Shown here: positions 1 through 15,000 of the stretch, piece by piece
Layout of the letters: every line of letters starts with the position of its first letter
How positions within the stretch are numbered: the stretch's first letter is position 1
Source: Cepaea nemoralis
Lineage: Eukaryota; Mollusca; Gastropoda; Stylommatophora; Helicidae
Reading direction: 5' to 3'
Assembly: GCA_014155875.1 (NCBI GenBank)
Contig: JACEFZ010027947.1
Span: forward strand, 186,001-250,000
DNA: 64,000 bases
Position numbers and translations under genes: made by a program
The notes under the pieces: model-generated
The model's input: the letters and a program-made list of their open reading frames with translations, nothing else
Told to the model about the DNA's origin: nothing
Database searches by the model: none

Positions 1-1253
1 AGACAATTGGGAGAATCACAAGCAACAATAATTTAACATAGAATCAAAATGTCAACTCATATACAAGACAAGATGACGTTTTCAAAATAAGCTGCTAGGA
101 TTGGGAAGACATGTTTGGATAGGAGACGTAGGTTTGGAAGACCTTATTAGAAGAGGCAAGTTGGTTAGGAAAGGCCTGTTTAGATTAGAGATTTAAGCTA
201 GATAATACATATTTCAATGAGAAGGTCTAGGCTAGGTAAGACCTGTTTATATGTAACAATAATTTAACAACATAGTATCAAAATGGCAACCAATTAACAA
301 AACAAGATGGAGTGGTCAAAATCAACTGCTAGAATTGGCAAGAAATGTTTAGATCTGAAAGGTAGGTTTGGCATACCTTTTTATATGAGGAGAGTTGGCT
401 GAGGAAGACCTATTTAGATGAGAAGAGCTGGGCTAGGGAATACATATTTAAATGAGAAGGTCTAGGCTAGTAAGACCTGTTTAGATGAGGAGAGCTAGGC
501 TAGAGAAGACATATGTAGATTGAACAACAAGGCAAGGCATTACCTTTTTTAATGAGTTGGAAGACCTGATTAGATGATGAAAGAAAGCTTGGCTAGGGAA
601 GACCTGCTTAGATGAGACGATCTAGGCTAGAGAAGACCTGATTAGATGAGATGTGCTAGGCTTGAAAAGATCTGTTTAGATGAAGAGGGCTAGGCTATTT
701 CATCTTTAGGCTAGGGAAGGCCTATTTGAATTTGTAGGTCTAGGCTAGGGAAGACCTGTTTAGATGAAGGGAATAGGCTAGGGAAAACTGTTTATAGACG
801 AGAAGAGCTAAGCAAGGGAAGAAATGCTCAGATAGGATTGTTAGGCTATGGGACGACGTTTTTAGATGAGGAAAGCTAGACTAAGGAAGATCTATTTAGT
901 TGCGAAGAGCTAGGCTAGAGAAGACCTGATTAGATGAGAAGAGCTTGGCTTGAAAAGATCAGTTTAGATGAAGAGAGCTAGGCTAGGGAAGACCTATTTG
1001 GATTTAGAGGGCTAGGCTAGGGAAGACCTGTTTAGATGAAGAGAATAGGTTAAGGAATACTGTTTAGATGAGAAGAGCTAAGCTAGGGAAAAAATGCTTA
1101 GATAAGATAGCTAGGCTAGGGAAGGCATTGCTAGATAAGGAGAGCTAGACTAGGGAAGACATTTTTAGATGAGGAGTGCTAGGCTAGGGGAGATCTGTTT
1201 ACACAAAGAAAGCTGGCTAGGAAAGACTTGTTTAGATGAGAGCTTTGCAATGG

Positions 1254-1640
1254 AAGACCTGCTTTGATGAGAAGCGCTATAATATGGCAGTGTGCGAATT
1301 GAGTGGCTGTTGTCAACGAGGCAGAAACTAACGAACTAAACTACAACGAGGCTAACAATTGTTCCAGAGAATGGGTTACAAATATCCTGTAACTTTAATA
1401 TCAAACATTCTCGCCTCATTCAGATCTAGGCTCACCTTTAGAGACTTTCTGTAGCTCGCCAACTGTAGTCAGTTAGGGTACAGAAAATTGTACGTGAAAA
1501 ATAACTTAAGACAATGGGGAGAATCACAAGCAAAAATAATTTAACTCAGAATCAAAATGTCAACTCATGTACAAGACAAGATGACGTTTTCAATATACGC
1601 TGCTAGGATTGTAAAGACATGTGTGGATAGGAGACGTAGG
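1254..1640. repeat. Non-monomeric core segment of the satellite unit (example copy)
   Basis: In every unit the 33 bp monomers give way to a ~350-400 bp segment running from GCGCTATAATATGG through CAGAGAATGGGTTACAAATA to the AATCAAAATGTCAACTCATG block. It is repeated at roughly 2750, 4250, 6180, 7680, 9180, 10680, 12180, 13680, 15180, 16675, 18175, 19840, 21770, 23850, 27630 and 29130. By eye it varies less than the monomer part. It contains the short inverted repeat GTTAC/GTAAC separated by nine bases, preserved in all copies read. The function, if any, is unknown. Confidence 0.8.
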
Positions 1641-4600
1641 TTTGGAAGACCTTATTAGAAAAGGCAAGTTGGTTAGGAAAGGCCTGTTTAGATTAGAAGA
1701 TTTAGGCTAGATAATACATATTTAAATGAGAAAGTCTCGGCTAGGTAAGACCTGTTTATATGTAACAATAATTAACAACATAATATCAAAATGGCAACCA
1801 ATGTACAAAACAAGATGGAGTGTTCAAAATCAACTGCTAGGATTGGCAAGAAATGTTTAGATCGGAAAGGTTGGTTTGGCATACCTTTTTATATGAGGAG
1901 AGTTGGCTGAGGAAGACCTATTTAGATGAGAAGAGCTGGACTAGGGAATACATATTTAAATGAGAAGGTCTAGGCTAGATAAGATCTCTTTAGATGAGGA
2001 GAGCTAGGCTAGAGAAGACATATGTAGATTGAACAACAAGGCAAGGCATTACCTGTTTAAATGAGTTGGAAGACCTGATTAGATGATGAAAGTTTGGCTA
2101 GGGAAGACCTGCTTAGATGAAACGATCTAGGCTAGAGAAGACCTGATTAGATGAGATGAGCTAGGCTTGAAAAGATCTGTTTAGATGAAGAGAGCTAAGC
2201 TATTTCATCTTTAGGCAAGGGAAGGCCTATTTTAATTTGGAGGTCTAGGCTAGGGAAGACCTGTTTAGATGAAGAGAAGAAGCTTGGGAAAACTGTTTAG
2301 ACGAGAAGAACTAAGCTAGGGAAGAAATGCTCAGATAGGATTGTTAGGCTAGTTGGAGAACGTTTTTAGATGAGGAAAGCTAGACTAGGGAAGATCTATT
2401 TAGATGCGAAGAGCTAGGCTAGAGAAGACCTGATTATATGAGAAGAGCTTGGCTTGAAAAGATCAGTTTAGATGAAGAGAGCTAGGCTAGGGAAGACCTA
2501 TTTGGATTTATAGGGCTAGGCTAGGGAAGACCTGTTTAAATGAAGAGAATAGGTTAGGGAATACTGTTTAGATGAGAAGAGCTAAGCTAGGGAATAAATG
2601 CTTAGATAAGATAGCTAGGCTAGGGAAGACATTTTTAGATGAGGAGTGCTAGGATAGGGGAGACCTGTTTACACAAAGAAATCTGGCTAGGAAAGACTTG
2701 TTTAGATGAGGAGAGCTTGGCAATGGAAGACCTGTTACGATGAGAAGCGCTATAATATGGTAGTGTGCGAATTGAGTGGCTGTTGTCAACGAGGCTGAAA
2801 CTAAACTAAAACGAGGCTAACAAATGTTCCAGAGAATGGGTTACAAATATCCTGTAACTTTAATATCAAACAATATCGCCTCATTCAGATCTAGGCTCAC
2901 CTTTAGAGAAACTTTCTGTAGCTCGCCAACTGTAGTCAGTTATGGTGCAGTAAATTGTACCTGAAAAATAACTTAAGACAATTGGGAGAATCACAAGAAA
3001 CAATAATTTAACATAGAATCAAAATGTCAACTCATATACAAGACAAGATGACGTTTTCAAAATAAGCTGCTAGGATTGGGAAGACATGTTTGGATAGGAG
3101 ACGTAGGTTTGGAAGACCTTATTAGAAGAGGCAAGTTGGTTAGGAAAGGCCTGTTTAGATTAGACGATTTACGCTAGATAATACATATTTAAATGAGAAA
3201 GTCTCGGCTAGGTAAGACCTGTTTATATGTAACAATAATTAACAACATAGTATCAAAATGGCAACCAATGTACAAAACAAGATGGAGTGTTCAAAATCAA
3301 CTGCTAGGATTGGCAAGAAATGTTTAGATCGGAAAGGTTGGTTTGGCATACCTTTTTATATGAGGAGAGTTGGCTGAGGAAGACCTATTTAGATGAGAAG
3401 AGCTGGGCTAGGGAATACATATTTAAATGAGAAGGTCTAGGCTAGATAAGATCTCTTTAGATGAGGAGAGCTAGGCTAGAGAAGACATATGTAGATTGAA
3501 CAACAAGGCAAGGCATTACCTGTTTAAATGAGTTGGAAGACCTGATTAGATGATGAAAGCTTGGCTAGGGAAGACCTGCTTAGATGAAACGATCTAGGCT
3601 AGAGAAGACCTGATTAGATGAGAATAGCTAGGCTTGAAAAGATCTGTTTAGATGAAGAGAGCTAAGCTATTTCATCTTTAGGCAAGGGAAGGCCTATTTC
3701 AATTTGGAGGTCTAGGCTAGGGAAGACCTGTTTAGATGAAGAGAAGAAGCTTGGGAAAACTGTTTAGACGAGAAGAACTAAGCTAGGGAAGGAATGCTCA
3801 GATAGGATTGTTAGGCTAGGGGGAGAACGTTTTTAGATGAGGAAAGCTAGACTAGGGAAGATCTATTTAGATGCGAAGAGCTAGGCTAGAGAATACCTGA
3901 TTATATGAGAAGAGCTTGGCTTGAAAAGATCAGTTTAGATGAAGAGAGCTAGGCTAGGGAAGACCTATTTGGATTTATAGGGCTAGGCTAGGGAAGACCT
4001 GTTTAAATTAAGAGAATATGTTAGGGAATACTGTTTAGATGAGAAGAGCTAAGATAGGGAAGAAATGCTTAGATAAGATAGCTAGGCTAGGGAAGGCATT
4101 GCTAGATAAGGAGAGCTAGACTAAGGAAGACATTTTAAGATGAGGAGTGCTAGGATAGGGGAGACTTGTTTACACAAGGAAATCTGGCTAGGAAAGACTT
4201 GTTTAGATGAGGAGAGCTTGGCAATGGAAGACCTGTTTCGATGAGAAGCGCTATAATATAGTAGTGTGCGAATTGAGTGGCTGTTGTCAACGAGGCTGAA
4301 ACTAAACTAAAACGAGGCTAACAATTGTTCCAGAGAATGGGTTACAAATATCCTGTAACTTTAATATCAAACAATATTGCCTCATTCAGATCTAGGCTCA
4401 CCTTTAGAGACTTTCTGTAGCTCGCCAACTGTAGTCAGTTAGGGTAAAGAAAATTGTACCTGAAAAATAACTTTAGACAATTGGGAGAATCACAAGCAAC
4501 AATAATTTAACTCAGAATCAAAATGTCAACTCATATACAAGACAAGATGACGTTTGCAATATAAACTGCTAGGATTGTAAAGACATGAGTGGTTAGGAGA

Positions 4601-5220
4601 CGTAGGTTTGGAAGACCTTATTAGAATAGGCAAGTTGGTTAGGAAAGGCCTGTTTAGATTAGAAGATTTAGGCTAGATAATACATATTTAAATGAGAAGG
4701 TCTAGGCTAGGTAAGACCTGTTTATATGTAACAATAATTAACAACATAGTATCACAATGGCAACCAATGTACAAAACAAGATGGAGTGTTCAAAATCAAC
4801 TGCTAGGATTGGCAAGAAATGTTTAGATCGGAAAGGTTGGTTTGGCATACCTTTTTATATGAGGAGAGTTGGCTGAGGAAGACCTATTTAGATGAGAAGA
4901 GCTGGGCTAGGGAATACATATTTAAATGAGAAGGTCTAGGCTAGGTAAGATCTGTTTAGATGAGGAGAGCTAGGCTAGAGAAGACATATGTAGATTGAAC
5001 AACAAGGCAAGGCATTACCTTTTTTAATGAGTTGGAAGACCTGGTTAGATGATGAAAGATTGGCTAGGGAAGACCTGCTTAGATGAGACGATCTAGGCTA
5101 GAGAAGACCTGATTAGATGAGAAGAGCTAGGCTTGAAAAGATCTGTTTAGATGAAGAGATCTAGGCTATTTCATCTTTAGGCTAGGGAAGGCCTATTTGA
5201 ATTTGGAGGTCTAGGCTAGG

Positions 5221-6084
5221 GAAGACCTGTTTAGATGAAGAGAAGAAGCTAGGGAAAACTGATGATGAGATGAGCTAAGCTAGGGAAGAAATGCTCAGAT
5301 AGGATTGTTAGGCTAGGGGGAGAACGTTTTTAGATGAGGAAAGCTAGACTAGGGAAGATCTATTTAGATGAGAAGAGCTAGGCTAGAGAGGACCTGATTA
5401 TATGAGAAGAGCTTGGCTGGAAAAGATCAGTTTAGATGAAGAGAGCTAGGCTAGGGAAGACCTATTTGGATTTAGAGGGCTAGGCTAGGGAAGACCTGTT
5501 TAAATGAAGAGAATAGGTTAGGGAATACTGTTTAGATTAGAAGAGCTAAGCTAGGGAATAAATGCTTAGATAAGATAGCTAGGGAAGACATTGCTAGATA
5601 AGGAGAGCTAGACTAAGGAAGACATTTTTAGATGAGGAGTGCTAGGATAGGGAGACCTGTTTAGATGAAGAGAAGAAGCTAGGGAAAACTGTTTAGACGA
5701 GAAGAACTAAGCTAGGGAAGAAATGCTCAGATAGGATTGTTAGGCTAGGGGGAGAACGTTTTTAGATTAGGAAAGCTAGACTAGGGAAGATCTATTTAGA
5801 TGCGAAGAGCTAGGCTAGAGAAGACCTGATTATATGAGAAGAGCTTGGCTTGAAAAGATCAGTTTAGATGAAGAGAGCTAGGCTAGGGAAGACCTATTTG
5901 GATTTAGAGGGCTAGGCTAGGGAAGACCTGTTTAAATGAAGAGAATAGGTTAGGGAATACTGTTTAGATGAGAAGAGCTAAGCTAGGGAAGAAATGCTTA
6001 GATAACATAGCTAGGCTAGGGAAGACATTGCTAGATAAGGAGAGCTAGACTAGGGAAGTCATTTTTAGATGAGGAGTGCTAGGA
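5221..6084. repeat. ~432 bp internal duplication within the fourth satellite unit
   Basis: The run beginning GACCTGTTTAGATGAAGAGA near 5226 starts again near 5652, so about 430 bp of monomers are present twice and the unit is ~1,930 bp long. The two halves carry different variants: the first has the deleted form AACTGATGATGAGATGAGC, the second the full form with GTTTAGACGAGAAGAAC. The duplication therefore probably joined two different unit types by unequal exchange rather than copying one in place. Confidence 0.8.
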
Positions 6085-9000
6085 TAGGGGAGACCTGTTT
6101 ACACAAAGAAATCTGGCTAGGAAAGACTTGTTTAGATGAGGAGAGCTTGGCAATGGAAGACCTGTTTCGATCAGAAGCGCTATAATATGGTAGTGTGCTA
6201 ATTGAGTGGCTGTTGTCAACGAGGCTGAAACTAAACTAAAACGAGGCTAACAATTTTTCCAGAGAATGGGTTACAAATATCCTGTAACTTTAATATCAAA
6301 CGATATCGCCTCATTCAGATCTAGGCTCACCTTTAGAGACTTTCTGTAGCTCGCCAACTGTAGTCAGTTAGGGTAAAGAAAATTGTACCTGAAAAATAAC
6401 TTAAGACAATTGGGAGAATCACAAGCAACAATAATTTAACTCAGAATCAAAATGTCAACTCATGTACAAGACAAGATGACGTTTTCAATATAAACTGCTA
6501 GGATTGTAAAGACATGAGTGGATAGGAGACGTAGGTTTGGAAGACCTTATTAGAAGAGGCAAGTTGGTTAGGAAAGGCCTGTTTAGATTAGACGATTTAA
6601 GCTAGATAATACATATTTCAATGAGAAGGTCTAGGCTAGGTAAGACCTGTTTATATGTAACAATAATTTAACAACATAAGATCAAAATGGCAACCAATTA
6701 ACAAAACAAGATAGAGTGGTCAAAATCAACTGCTAGAATTGGCAAGAAATGTTTAGATCTGAAAGGTAGGTTTGGCATACCTTTTTATATGAGGAGAGTT
6801 GGCTGAGGAAGACCTATTTAGATGAGAAGAGCTGGGCTAGGGAATATATATTTAAATGAGAAGGTCTAGGCTAGGTAAGATCTGTTTAGATGAGGAGAGC
6901 TAGGCTAGAGAAGACATATGTAGATTGAACAACAAGGCAAGGCATTAACTGTTTAAATGAGTTGGAAGACCTGGTTAGATGATGAAAGATTGGCTAGGGA
7001 AGACCTGCTTAGATGAGACGATCTAGGCTAGAGAAGACCTGATTAGATGAGAAGAGCTAGGCTTGAAAAGATCTGTTTAGATGAAGAGATCTAGGCTATT
7101 TCATATTTAGGCTAGGGAAGGCCTATTTGAATTTGGAGGTCTAGGCTAGGGAAGACCTGTTTAGATGAAGAGAAGAAACTAGGGAAAACTGATGACGAGA
7201 TGAGCTAAGCTAGGGAAGAAATGCTCAGATAGGATTGTAAGGCTAGGGGGAGAATGTTTTTAGATGAGGAAAGCTAGACTAGGGAAGATCTATTTAGATG
7301 CGAAGAGCTAGGCTAGAGAAGACCTGATTATATGAGAAGAGCTTGGCTTGAAAAGATCAGTTTAGATGAAGAGAGCTAGGCTAGGGAAGACCTATTTGGA
7401 TTTATAGGGCTAGGCTAGGGAAGACCTGTTTAAATTAAGAGAATATGTTAGGGAATACTGTTTAGATGAGAAGAGCTAAGATAGGGAAGAAATGCTTAGA
7501 TAAGATAGCTAGGCTAGGGAAGGCATTGCTAGATAAGGAGAGCTAGACTAGGGAAGACATTTTTAGATGAGGAGTGCTAGGCTAGGGGAGATCTGTTTAC
7601 ACAAAGAAAGCTGGCTAGGAAAGACTTGTTTAGATGAGAGCTTTGCAATGGAAGACCTGCTTTCGATGAGAAGCGCTATAATATGGTAGTGTGCGAATTG
7701 AGTGGCTGTTGTCAACGAGGCAGAAACTAACGAACTAAACTACAACGAGGCTAACAATTGTTCCAGAGAATGGGTTACAAATATCCTGTAACTTTAATAT
7801 CAAACATTCTCGCCTCATTCAGATCTAGGCTCACCTTTAGAGACTTTCTGTAGCTCGCCAACTGTAGTCAGTTAGGGTACAGAAAATTGTACCGTGAAAA
7901 ATAACTTAAGACAATTGGGAGAATCACAAGCAAAATAATTTAACTCAGAATCAAAATGTCAACTCATGTACAAGACAAGATGACGTTTTCAATATACGCT
8001 GCTAGGATTGTAAAGACATGTGTGGATAGGAGACGTAGGTTTGGAAGACCTTATTAGAAAAGGCAAGTTGGTTAGGAAAGGCCTGTTTAGATTAGAAGAT
8101 TTAGGCTAGATAATACATATTTAAATGAGAAAGTCTCGGCTAGGTAAGACCTGTTTATATGTAACAATAATTAACAACATAAGTATCAAAATGGCAACCA
8201 ATGTACAAAACAAGATGGAGTGTTCAAAATCAACTGCTAGGATTGGCAAGAAATGTTTAGATCGGAAAGGTTGGTTTGGCATACCTTTTTATATGAGGAG
8301 AGTTGGCTGAGGAAGACCTATTTAGATGAGAAGAGCTGGGCTAGGGAATACATATTTAAATGAGAAGGTCTAGGCTAGATAAGATCTCTTTAGATGAGGA
8401 GAGCTAGGCTAGAGAAGACATATGTAGATTGAACAACAAGGCAAGGCATTACCTGTTTAAATGAGTTGGAAGACCTGATTAGATGATGAAAGCTTGGCTA
8501 GGGAAGACCTGCTTAGATGAAACGATCTAGGCTAGAGAAGACCTGATTAGATGAGAAGAGCTAGGCTTGAAAAGATCTGTTTAGATGAAGAGAGCTAAGC
8601 TATTTCATCTTTAGGCAAGGAAGGCCTATTTAATTTGGAGGTCTAGGCTAGGGAAGACCTGTTTAGATGAAGAGAAGAAGCTTAGGGAAAACTGTTTAGA
8701 CGAGAAGAACTAAGCTAGGGAAGAAATGCTCAGATAGGATTGTTAGGCTAGTTGGAGAACGTTTTTAGATGAGGAAAGCTAGACTAGGGAAGATCTATTT
8801 AGATGCGAAGAGCTAGGCTAGAGAAGACCTGATTATATGAGAAGAGCTTGGCTTGAAAAAATCAGTTTAGATGAAGAGAGCTAGGCTAGGGAAGACCTAT
8901 TTGGATTTATAGGGCTAGGCTAGGGAAGACCTGTTTAAATGAAGAGAATAGGTTAGGGAATACTGTTTAGATGAGAAGAGCTAAGCTAGGGAATAAATGC

Positions 9001-12000
9001 TTAGATAAGATAGCTAGGCTAGGGAAGACATTGCTAGATAAGGAGAGCTAGACTAGGGAAGACATTTTTAGATGAGGAGTGCTAGGATAGGGGAGACCTG
9101 TTTACACAAAGAAATCTGGCTAGGAAAGACTTGTTTAGATGAGGAGAGCTTGGCAATGGAAGACCTGTTTCGATGAGAAGCGCTATAATATAGTAGTGTG
9201 CGAATTGAGTGGCTGTTGTCAACGAGGCTGAAACTAAACTAAAACGAGGCTAACAATTGTTCCAGAGAATGGGTTACAAATATCCTGTAACTTTAATATC
9301 AAACAATATCGCCTCATTCAGATCTAGGCTCACCTTTAGAGAAACTTTCTGTAGCTCGCCAACTGTAGTCAGTTAGGGTGCAGTAAATTGTACCTGAAAA
9401 ATAACTTAAGACAATTGGGAGAATCACAAGCAACAATAATTTAACATAGAATCAAAATGTCAACTCATATACAAGACAAGATGACGTTTTCAAAATAAGC
9501 TGCTAGGATTGGGAAGACATGTTTGGATAGGAGACGTAGGTTTGGAAGACCTTATTAGAAGAGGCAAGTTGGTTAGGAAAGGCCTGTTTAGATTAGACGA
9601 TTTACGCTAGATAATACATATTTAAATGAGAAGGTCTAGGCTAGGTAAGACCTGTTTATATGTAACAATAATTAACAACATAGTATCAAAATGGCAACCA
9701 ATTACAAAACAAGATGGAGTGGTCAAAATCAACTGCTAGAATTGGCAAGAAATGTTTAGATCTGAAAGGTAGGTTTGGCATACCTTTTTATATGAGGAGA
9801 GTTGGCTGAGGAAGACCTATTTAGATGAGAAGAGCTGGGCTAGGGAATACATATTTAAATGAGAAGGTCTAGGCTAGATAAGATCCTGTTTAGATGAGGA
9901 GAGCTAGGCTAGAGAAGACATATGTAGATTGAACAACAAGGCAAGGCATTACCTGTTTAATGAGTTGGAAGACCTGATTAGATGATGAAAAGCTTGGCTA
10001 GGGAAGACCTGCTTAGATGAGACGATCTAGGCTAGAGAAGACCTGATTAGATGAGAAGAGCTAGGCTTGAAAAGATCTGTTTAGATGAAGAGATCTAGGC
10101 TATTTCATATTTAGGCTAGGGAAGGCCTATTTGAATTTGGAGGTCTAGGCTAGGGAAGACCTGTTTAGATGAAGAGAAGAAGCTTAGGGAAAACTGTTAT
10201 AGACGAGAAGAAGCTAAGCTAGGGAAGAAATGCTCAGATAGGATTGTTAGGCTAGGGGAGAACGTTTTTAGATGAGGAAAGCTAGACTAGGGAAGATCTA
10301 TTTAGATGCGAAGAGCTAGGCTAGAGAATACCTGATTATATGAGAAGAGCTTGGCTTGAAAAGATCAGTTTAGATGAAGAGAGCTAGGCTAGGGAAGACC
10401 TATTTGGATTTAGAGGGCTAGGCTAGGGAAGACCTGTTTAAATGAAGAGAATATGTTAGGGAATACTGTTTAGATGAGAAGAGCTAAGCTAGGGAAGAAA
10501 TGCTTAGATAAGATAGCTAGGCTAGGGAAGGCATTGCTAGATAAGGAGAGCTAGACTAAGGAAGACATTTTAGATGAGGAGTGCTAGGATAGGGGAGATC
10601 TGTTTACACAAAGAAATCTGGCTAGGAAAGACTTGTTTAGATGAGAGCTTGGCAATGGAAGACCTGTTTCGATGAGAAGCGCTATAAATATGGTAGTGTG
10701 CGAATTGAGTGGCTGTTGTCAACGAGGCTGAAACTAACTACTAAAACGAGGCTAACAATTGTTCCAGAGAATGGGTTACAAATATCCTGTAACTTTAATA
10801 TCAAACACTATCGCCTCATTCAGATCTAGGCTCACCTTTAGAGAACTTTCTGTAGCTCGCCAACTGTAGTCAGTTAGGGTACAGAAAATTGTACGTGAAA
10901 AATAACTTAAGACAATTGGGAGAATCACAAGCAACAATAATTTAACTCAGAATCAAAATGTCAACTCATGTACAAGACAAGATGACGTTTTCAATATAAG
11001 CTGCTAGGATTGTAAAGACATGATGTGGATAGGAGACGTAGGTTTGGAAGATCTTATTAGAATAGGCAAGTTGGTTAGGAAAAGCCTGTTTAGATTAGAA
11101 GATTTAGGCTAGATAATACATATTTAAATGAGAAGGTCTAGGCTAGGTAAGACCTGTTTATATGTAACAATAATTAACAACATAGTATCAAAATGGCACC
11201 CAATGTACAAAACAAGATGGAGTGGTCAAAATCAACTGCTAGGATTGGCAAGAAATGTTTAGATCGGAAAGGTTGGTTTGGCATACCTTTTTATATGAGG
11301 AGAGTTGGCTGAGGAAGACCTATTTAGATGAGAAGAGCTGGGCTAGGGAATACATATTTAAATGAGAAGGTCTAGGCTAGGTAAGATCTGTTTAGATGAG
11401 GAGAGCTAGGCTAGAGAAGACATATGTAGATTGAACAACAAGGCAAGGCATTACCTGTTTAATGAGTTGGAAGACCTGGTTAGATGATGAAAGATTGGCT
11501 AGGGAAGACCTGCTTAGATGAGACGATCTAGGCTAGAGAAGACCTGATTAGATGAGAAGAGCTAGGCTTGAAAAGATCTGTTTAGATGAAGAGATCTAGG
11601 CTATTTCATCTTTAGGCTAGGGAAGGCCTATTTGAATTTTTAGGTCTAGGCTAGGGAAGACCTGTTTAGATGAAGAGAAGAAGCTAGGGAAAACTGATGA
11701 CGAGATGAGCTAAGCTAGGGAAGAAATGCTCAGATAGGATTGTTAGGCTAGGGGGAGAACGTTTTTAGATGAGGAAAGCTAGACTAGGGAAGATCTATTT
11801 AGATGAGAAGAGCTAGGCTAGAGAGGACCTGATTATATGAGAAGAGCTTGGCTTGAAAAGATCAGTTTAGATGAAGAGAGCTAGGCTAGGGAAGACCTAT
11901 TTGGATTTAGAGGGCTAGGCTAGGGAAGACCTGTTTAAATGAAGAGAATAGGTTAGGGAATACTGTTTAGATGAGAAGAGCTAAGCTAGGGAATAAATGC

Positions 12001-15000
12001 TTAGATAAGATAGCTAGGCTAATGAAGACATTGCTAGATAAGGAGAGCTAGACCATGGAAGTCATTTTTAGATGAGGAGTGCTAGGATAGGGGAGACCTG
12101 TTTACACAAAGAAATCTGGCTAGGAAAGACTTGTTTAGATGAGGAGAGCTTCGCAATGGAAGACCTGTTTCGATGAGAAGCGCTATAATATGGTAGTGTG
12201 CTAATTGAGTGGCTGTTGTCAACGAGGCTGAAACTAAACTAAAACGAGGCTAACAATTGTTCCAGAGAATGGGTTACAAATATCCTGTAACTTTAATATC
12301 AAACGATATCGCCTCATTCAGATCTAGGCTCACCTTTAGAGACTTTCTGTAGCTCGCCAACTGTAGTCAGTTAGGGTAAAGAAAATTGTACCTGAAAATT
12401 TACTTAAGACAATTGGGTGAATCACAAGCAACAATAATTTAACTCAGAATCAAAATGTCAACTCATGTACAAGACAAGATGACGTTTTCAATATAAACTG
12501 CTAGGATTGTAAAGACATGAGTGGATAGGAGACGTAGGTTTGGAAGACCTTATTAGAAGAGGCAAGTTGGTTAGGAAAGGCCTGTTTAGATTAGACGATT
12601 TAAGCTAGATAATACATATTTCAATGAGAAGGTCTAGGCTAGGTAAGACATGTTTATATGTAACAATAATTTAACAACATAAGATCAAAATGGCAACCAA
12701 TTAACAAAACAAGATAGAGTGGTCAAAATCAACTGCTAGAATTGGCAAGAAATGTTTAGATCTGAAAGGTAGGTTTGGCATACCTTTTTATATGAGGAGA
12801 GTTGGCTGAGGAAGACCTATTTAGATGAGAAGAGCTGGGCTAGGGAATATATATTTAAATGAGAAGGTCTAGGCTAGGTAAGATCTGTTTAGATGAGGAG
12901 AGCTAGGCTAGAGAAGACATATGTAGATTGAACAACAAGGCAAGGCATTACCTGTTTAAATGAGTTGGAAGACCTGGTTAGATGATGAAAGATTGGCTAG
13001 GGAAGACCTGCTTAGATGAGACGATCTAGGCTAGAGAAGACCTGATTAGATGAGAAGAGCTAGGCTTGAAAAGATCTGTTTAGATGAAGAGATCTAGGCT
13101 ATTTCATATTTAGGCTAGGGAAGGCCTATTTGAATTTGGAGGTCTAGGCTAGGGAAGACCTGTTTAGATGAAGAGAAGAAACTAGGGAAAACTGATGACG
13201 AGATGAGCTAAGCTAGGGAAGAAATGCTCAGATAGGATTGTTAGGCTAGGGGGAGAACGTTTTTAGATGAGGAAAGCTAGACTAGGGAAGATCTATTTAG
13301 ATGCGAAGAGCTAGGCTAGAGAAGACCTGATTATATGAGAAGAGCTTGGCTTGAAAAGATCAGTTTAGATGAAGAGAGCTAGGCTAGGGAAGACCTATTT
13401 GGATTTAGAGGGCTAGGCTAGGGAAGACCTGTTTAAATGAAGAGAATATGTTAGGGAATACTGTTTAGATGAGAAGAGCTAAGCTAGGGAATAAATGCTT
13501 AGATAAGATAGCTAGGCTAGGGAAGACATTGCTAGATAAGGAGAGCTAGACTAGGGAAGTCATTTTTAGATGAGGAGTGCTAGGATAGGGGAGACCTGTT
13601 TACACAAAGAAATATGGCTAGGAAAGACTTGTTTAGATGAGGAGAGCTTGGCAATGGAAGACCTGTTTCGATGAGAAGCGCTATAATATGGTAGTGTGCT
13701 AATTGAGTGGCTGTTGTCAACGAGGCTGAAACTAAACTAAAACGAGGCTAACAATTGTTCCAGAGAATGGGTTACAAATATCCTGTAACTTTAATATCAA
13801 ACGATATCGCCTCATTCAGATCTAGGCTCACCTTTAGAGACTTTCTGTAGCTCGCCAACTGTAGTCAGTTAGGGTAAAGAAAATTGTACCTGAAAAATAA
13901 CTTAAGACAATTGGGAGAATCACAAGCAACAATAATTTAACTCAGAATCAAAATGTCAACTCATGTACAAGACAAGATGACGTTTTCAATATAAACTGCT
14001 AGGATTGTAAAGACATGAGTGGATAGGAGACGTAGGTTTGGAAGACCTTATTAGAAGAGGCAAGTTGGTTAGGAAAGGCCTGTTTAGATTAGACGATTTA
14101 AGCTAGATAATACATATTTCAATGAGAAGGTCTAGGCTAGGTAAGACCTGTTTATATGTAACAATAATTTAACAACATAAGATCAAAATGGCAACCAATT
14201 AACAAAACAAGATAGAGTGGTCAAAATCAACTGCTAGAATTGGCAAGAAATGTTTAGATCTGAAAGGTAGGTTTGGCATACCTTTTTATATGAGGAGAGT
14301 TGGCTGAGGAAGACCTATTTAGATGAGAAGAGCTGGGCTAGGGAATATATATTTAAATGAGAAGGTCTAGGCTAGGTAAGATCTGTTTAGATGAGGAGAG
14401 CTAGGCTAGAGAAGACATATGTAGATTGAACAACAAGGCAAGGCATTACCTGTTTAAATGAGTTGGAAGACCTGGTTAGATGATGAAAGATTGGCTAGGG
14501 AAGACCTGCTTAGATGAGACGATCTAGGCTAGAGAAGACCTGATTAGATGAGAAGAGCTAGGCTTGAAAAGATCTGTTTAGATGAAGAGATCTAGGCTAT
14601 TTCATATTTAGGCTAGGGAAGGCCTATTTGAATTTGGAGGTCTAGGCTAGGGAAGACCTGTTTAGATGAAGAGAAGAAGCTAGGGAAAACTGATGACGAG
14701 ATGAGCTAAGCTAGGGAAGAAATGCTCAGATAGGATTGTTAGGCTAGGGGGAGAACGTTTTTAGATGAGGAAAGCTAGACTAGGGAAGATCTATTTAGAT
14801 GCGAAGAGCTAGGCTAGAGAAGACCTGATTATATGAGAAGAGCTTGGCTTGAAAAGATCAGTTTAGATGAAGAGAGCTAGGCTAGGGAAGACCTATTTGG
14901 ATTTAGAGGGCTAGGCTAGGGAAGACCTGTTTAAATGAAGAGAATAGGTTAGGGAATACTGTTTAGATGAGAAGAGCTAAGCTAGGGAAGAAATGCTTAG

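Noticed and set aside
8125..8310. 61-codon open frame in the satellite
   Set aside because: It is made of monomer and core sequence. The same stretch in other units has stops, and no domain is visible.
10641..10829. 62-codon open frame in the satellite
   Set aside because: It exists only because of small indels in this unit; other units do not keep it.
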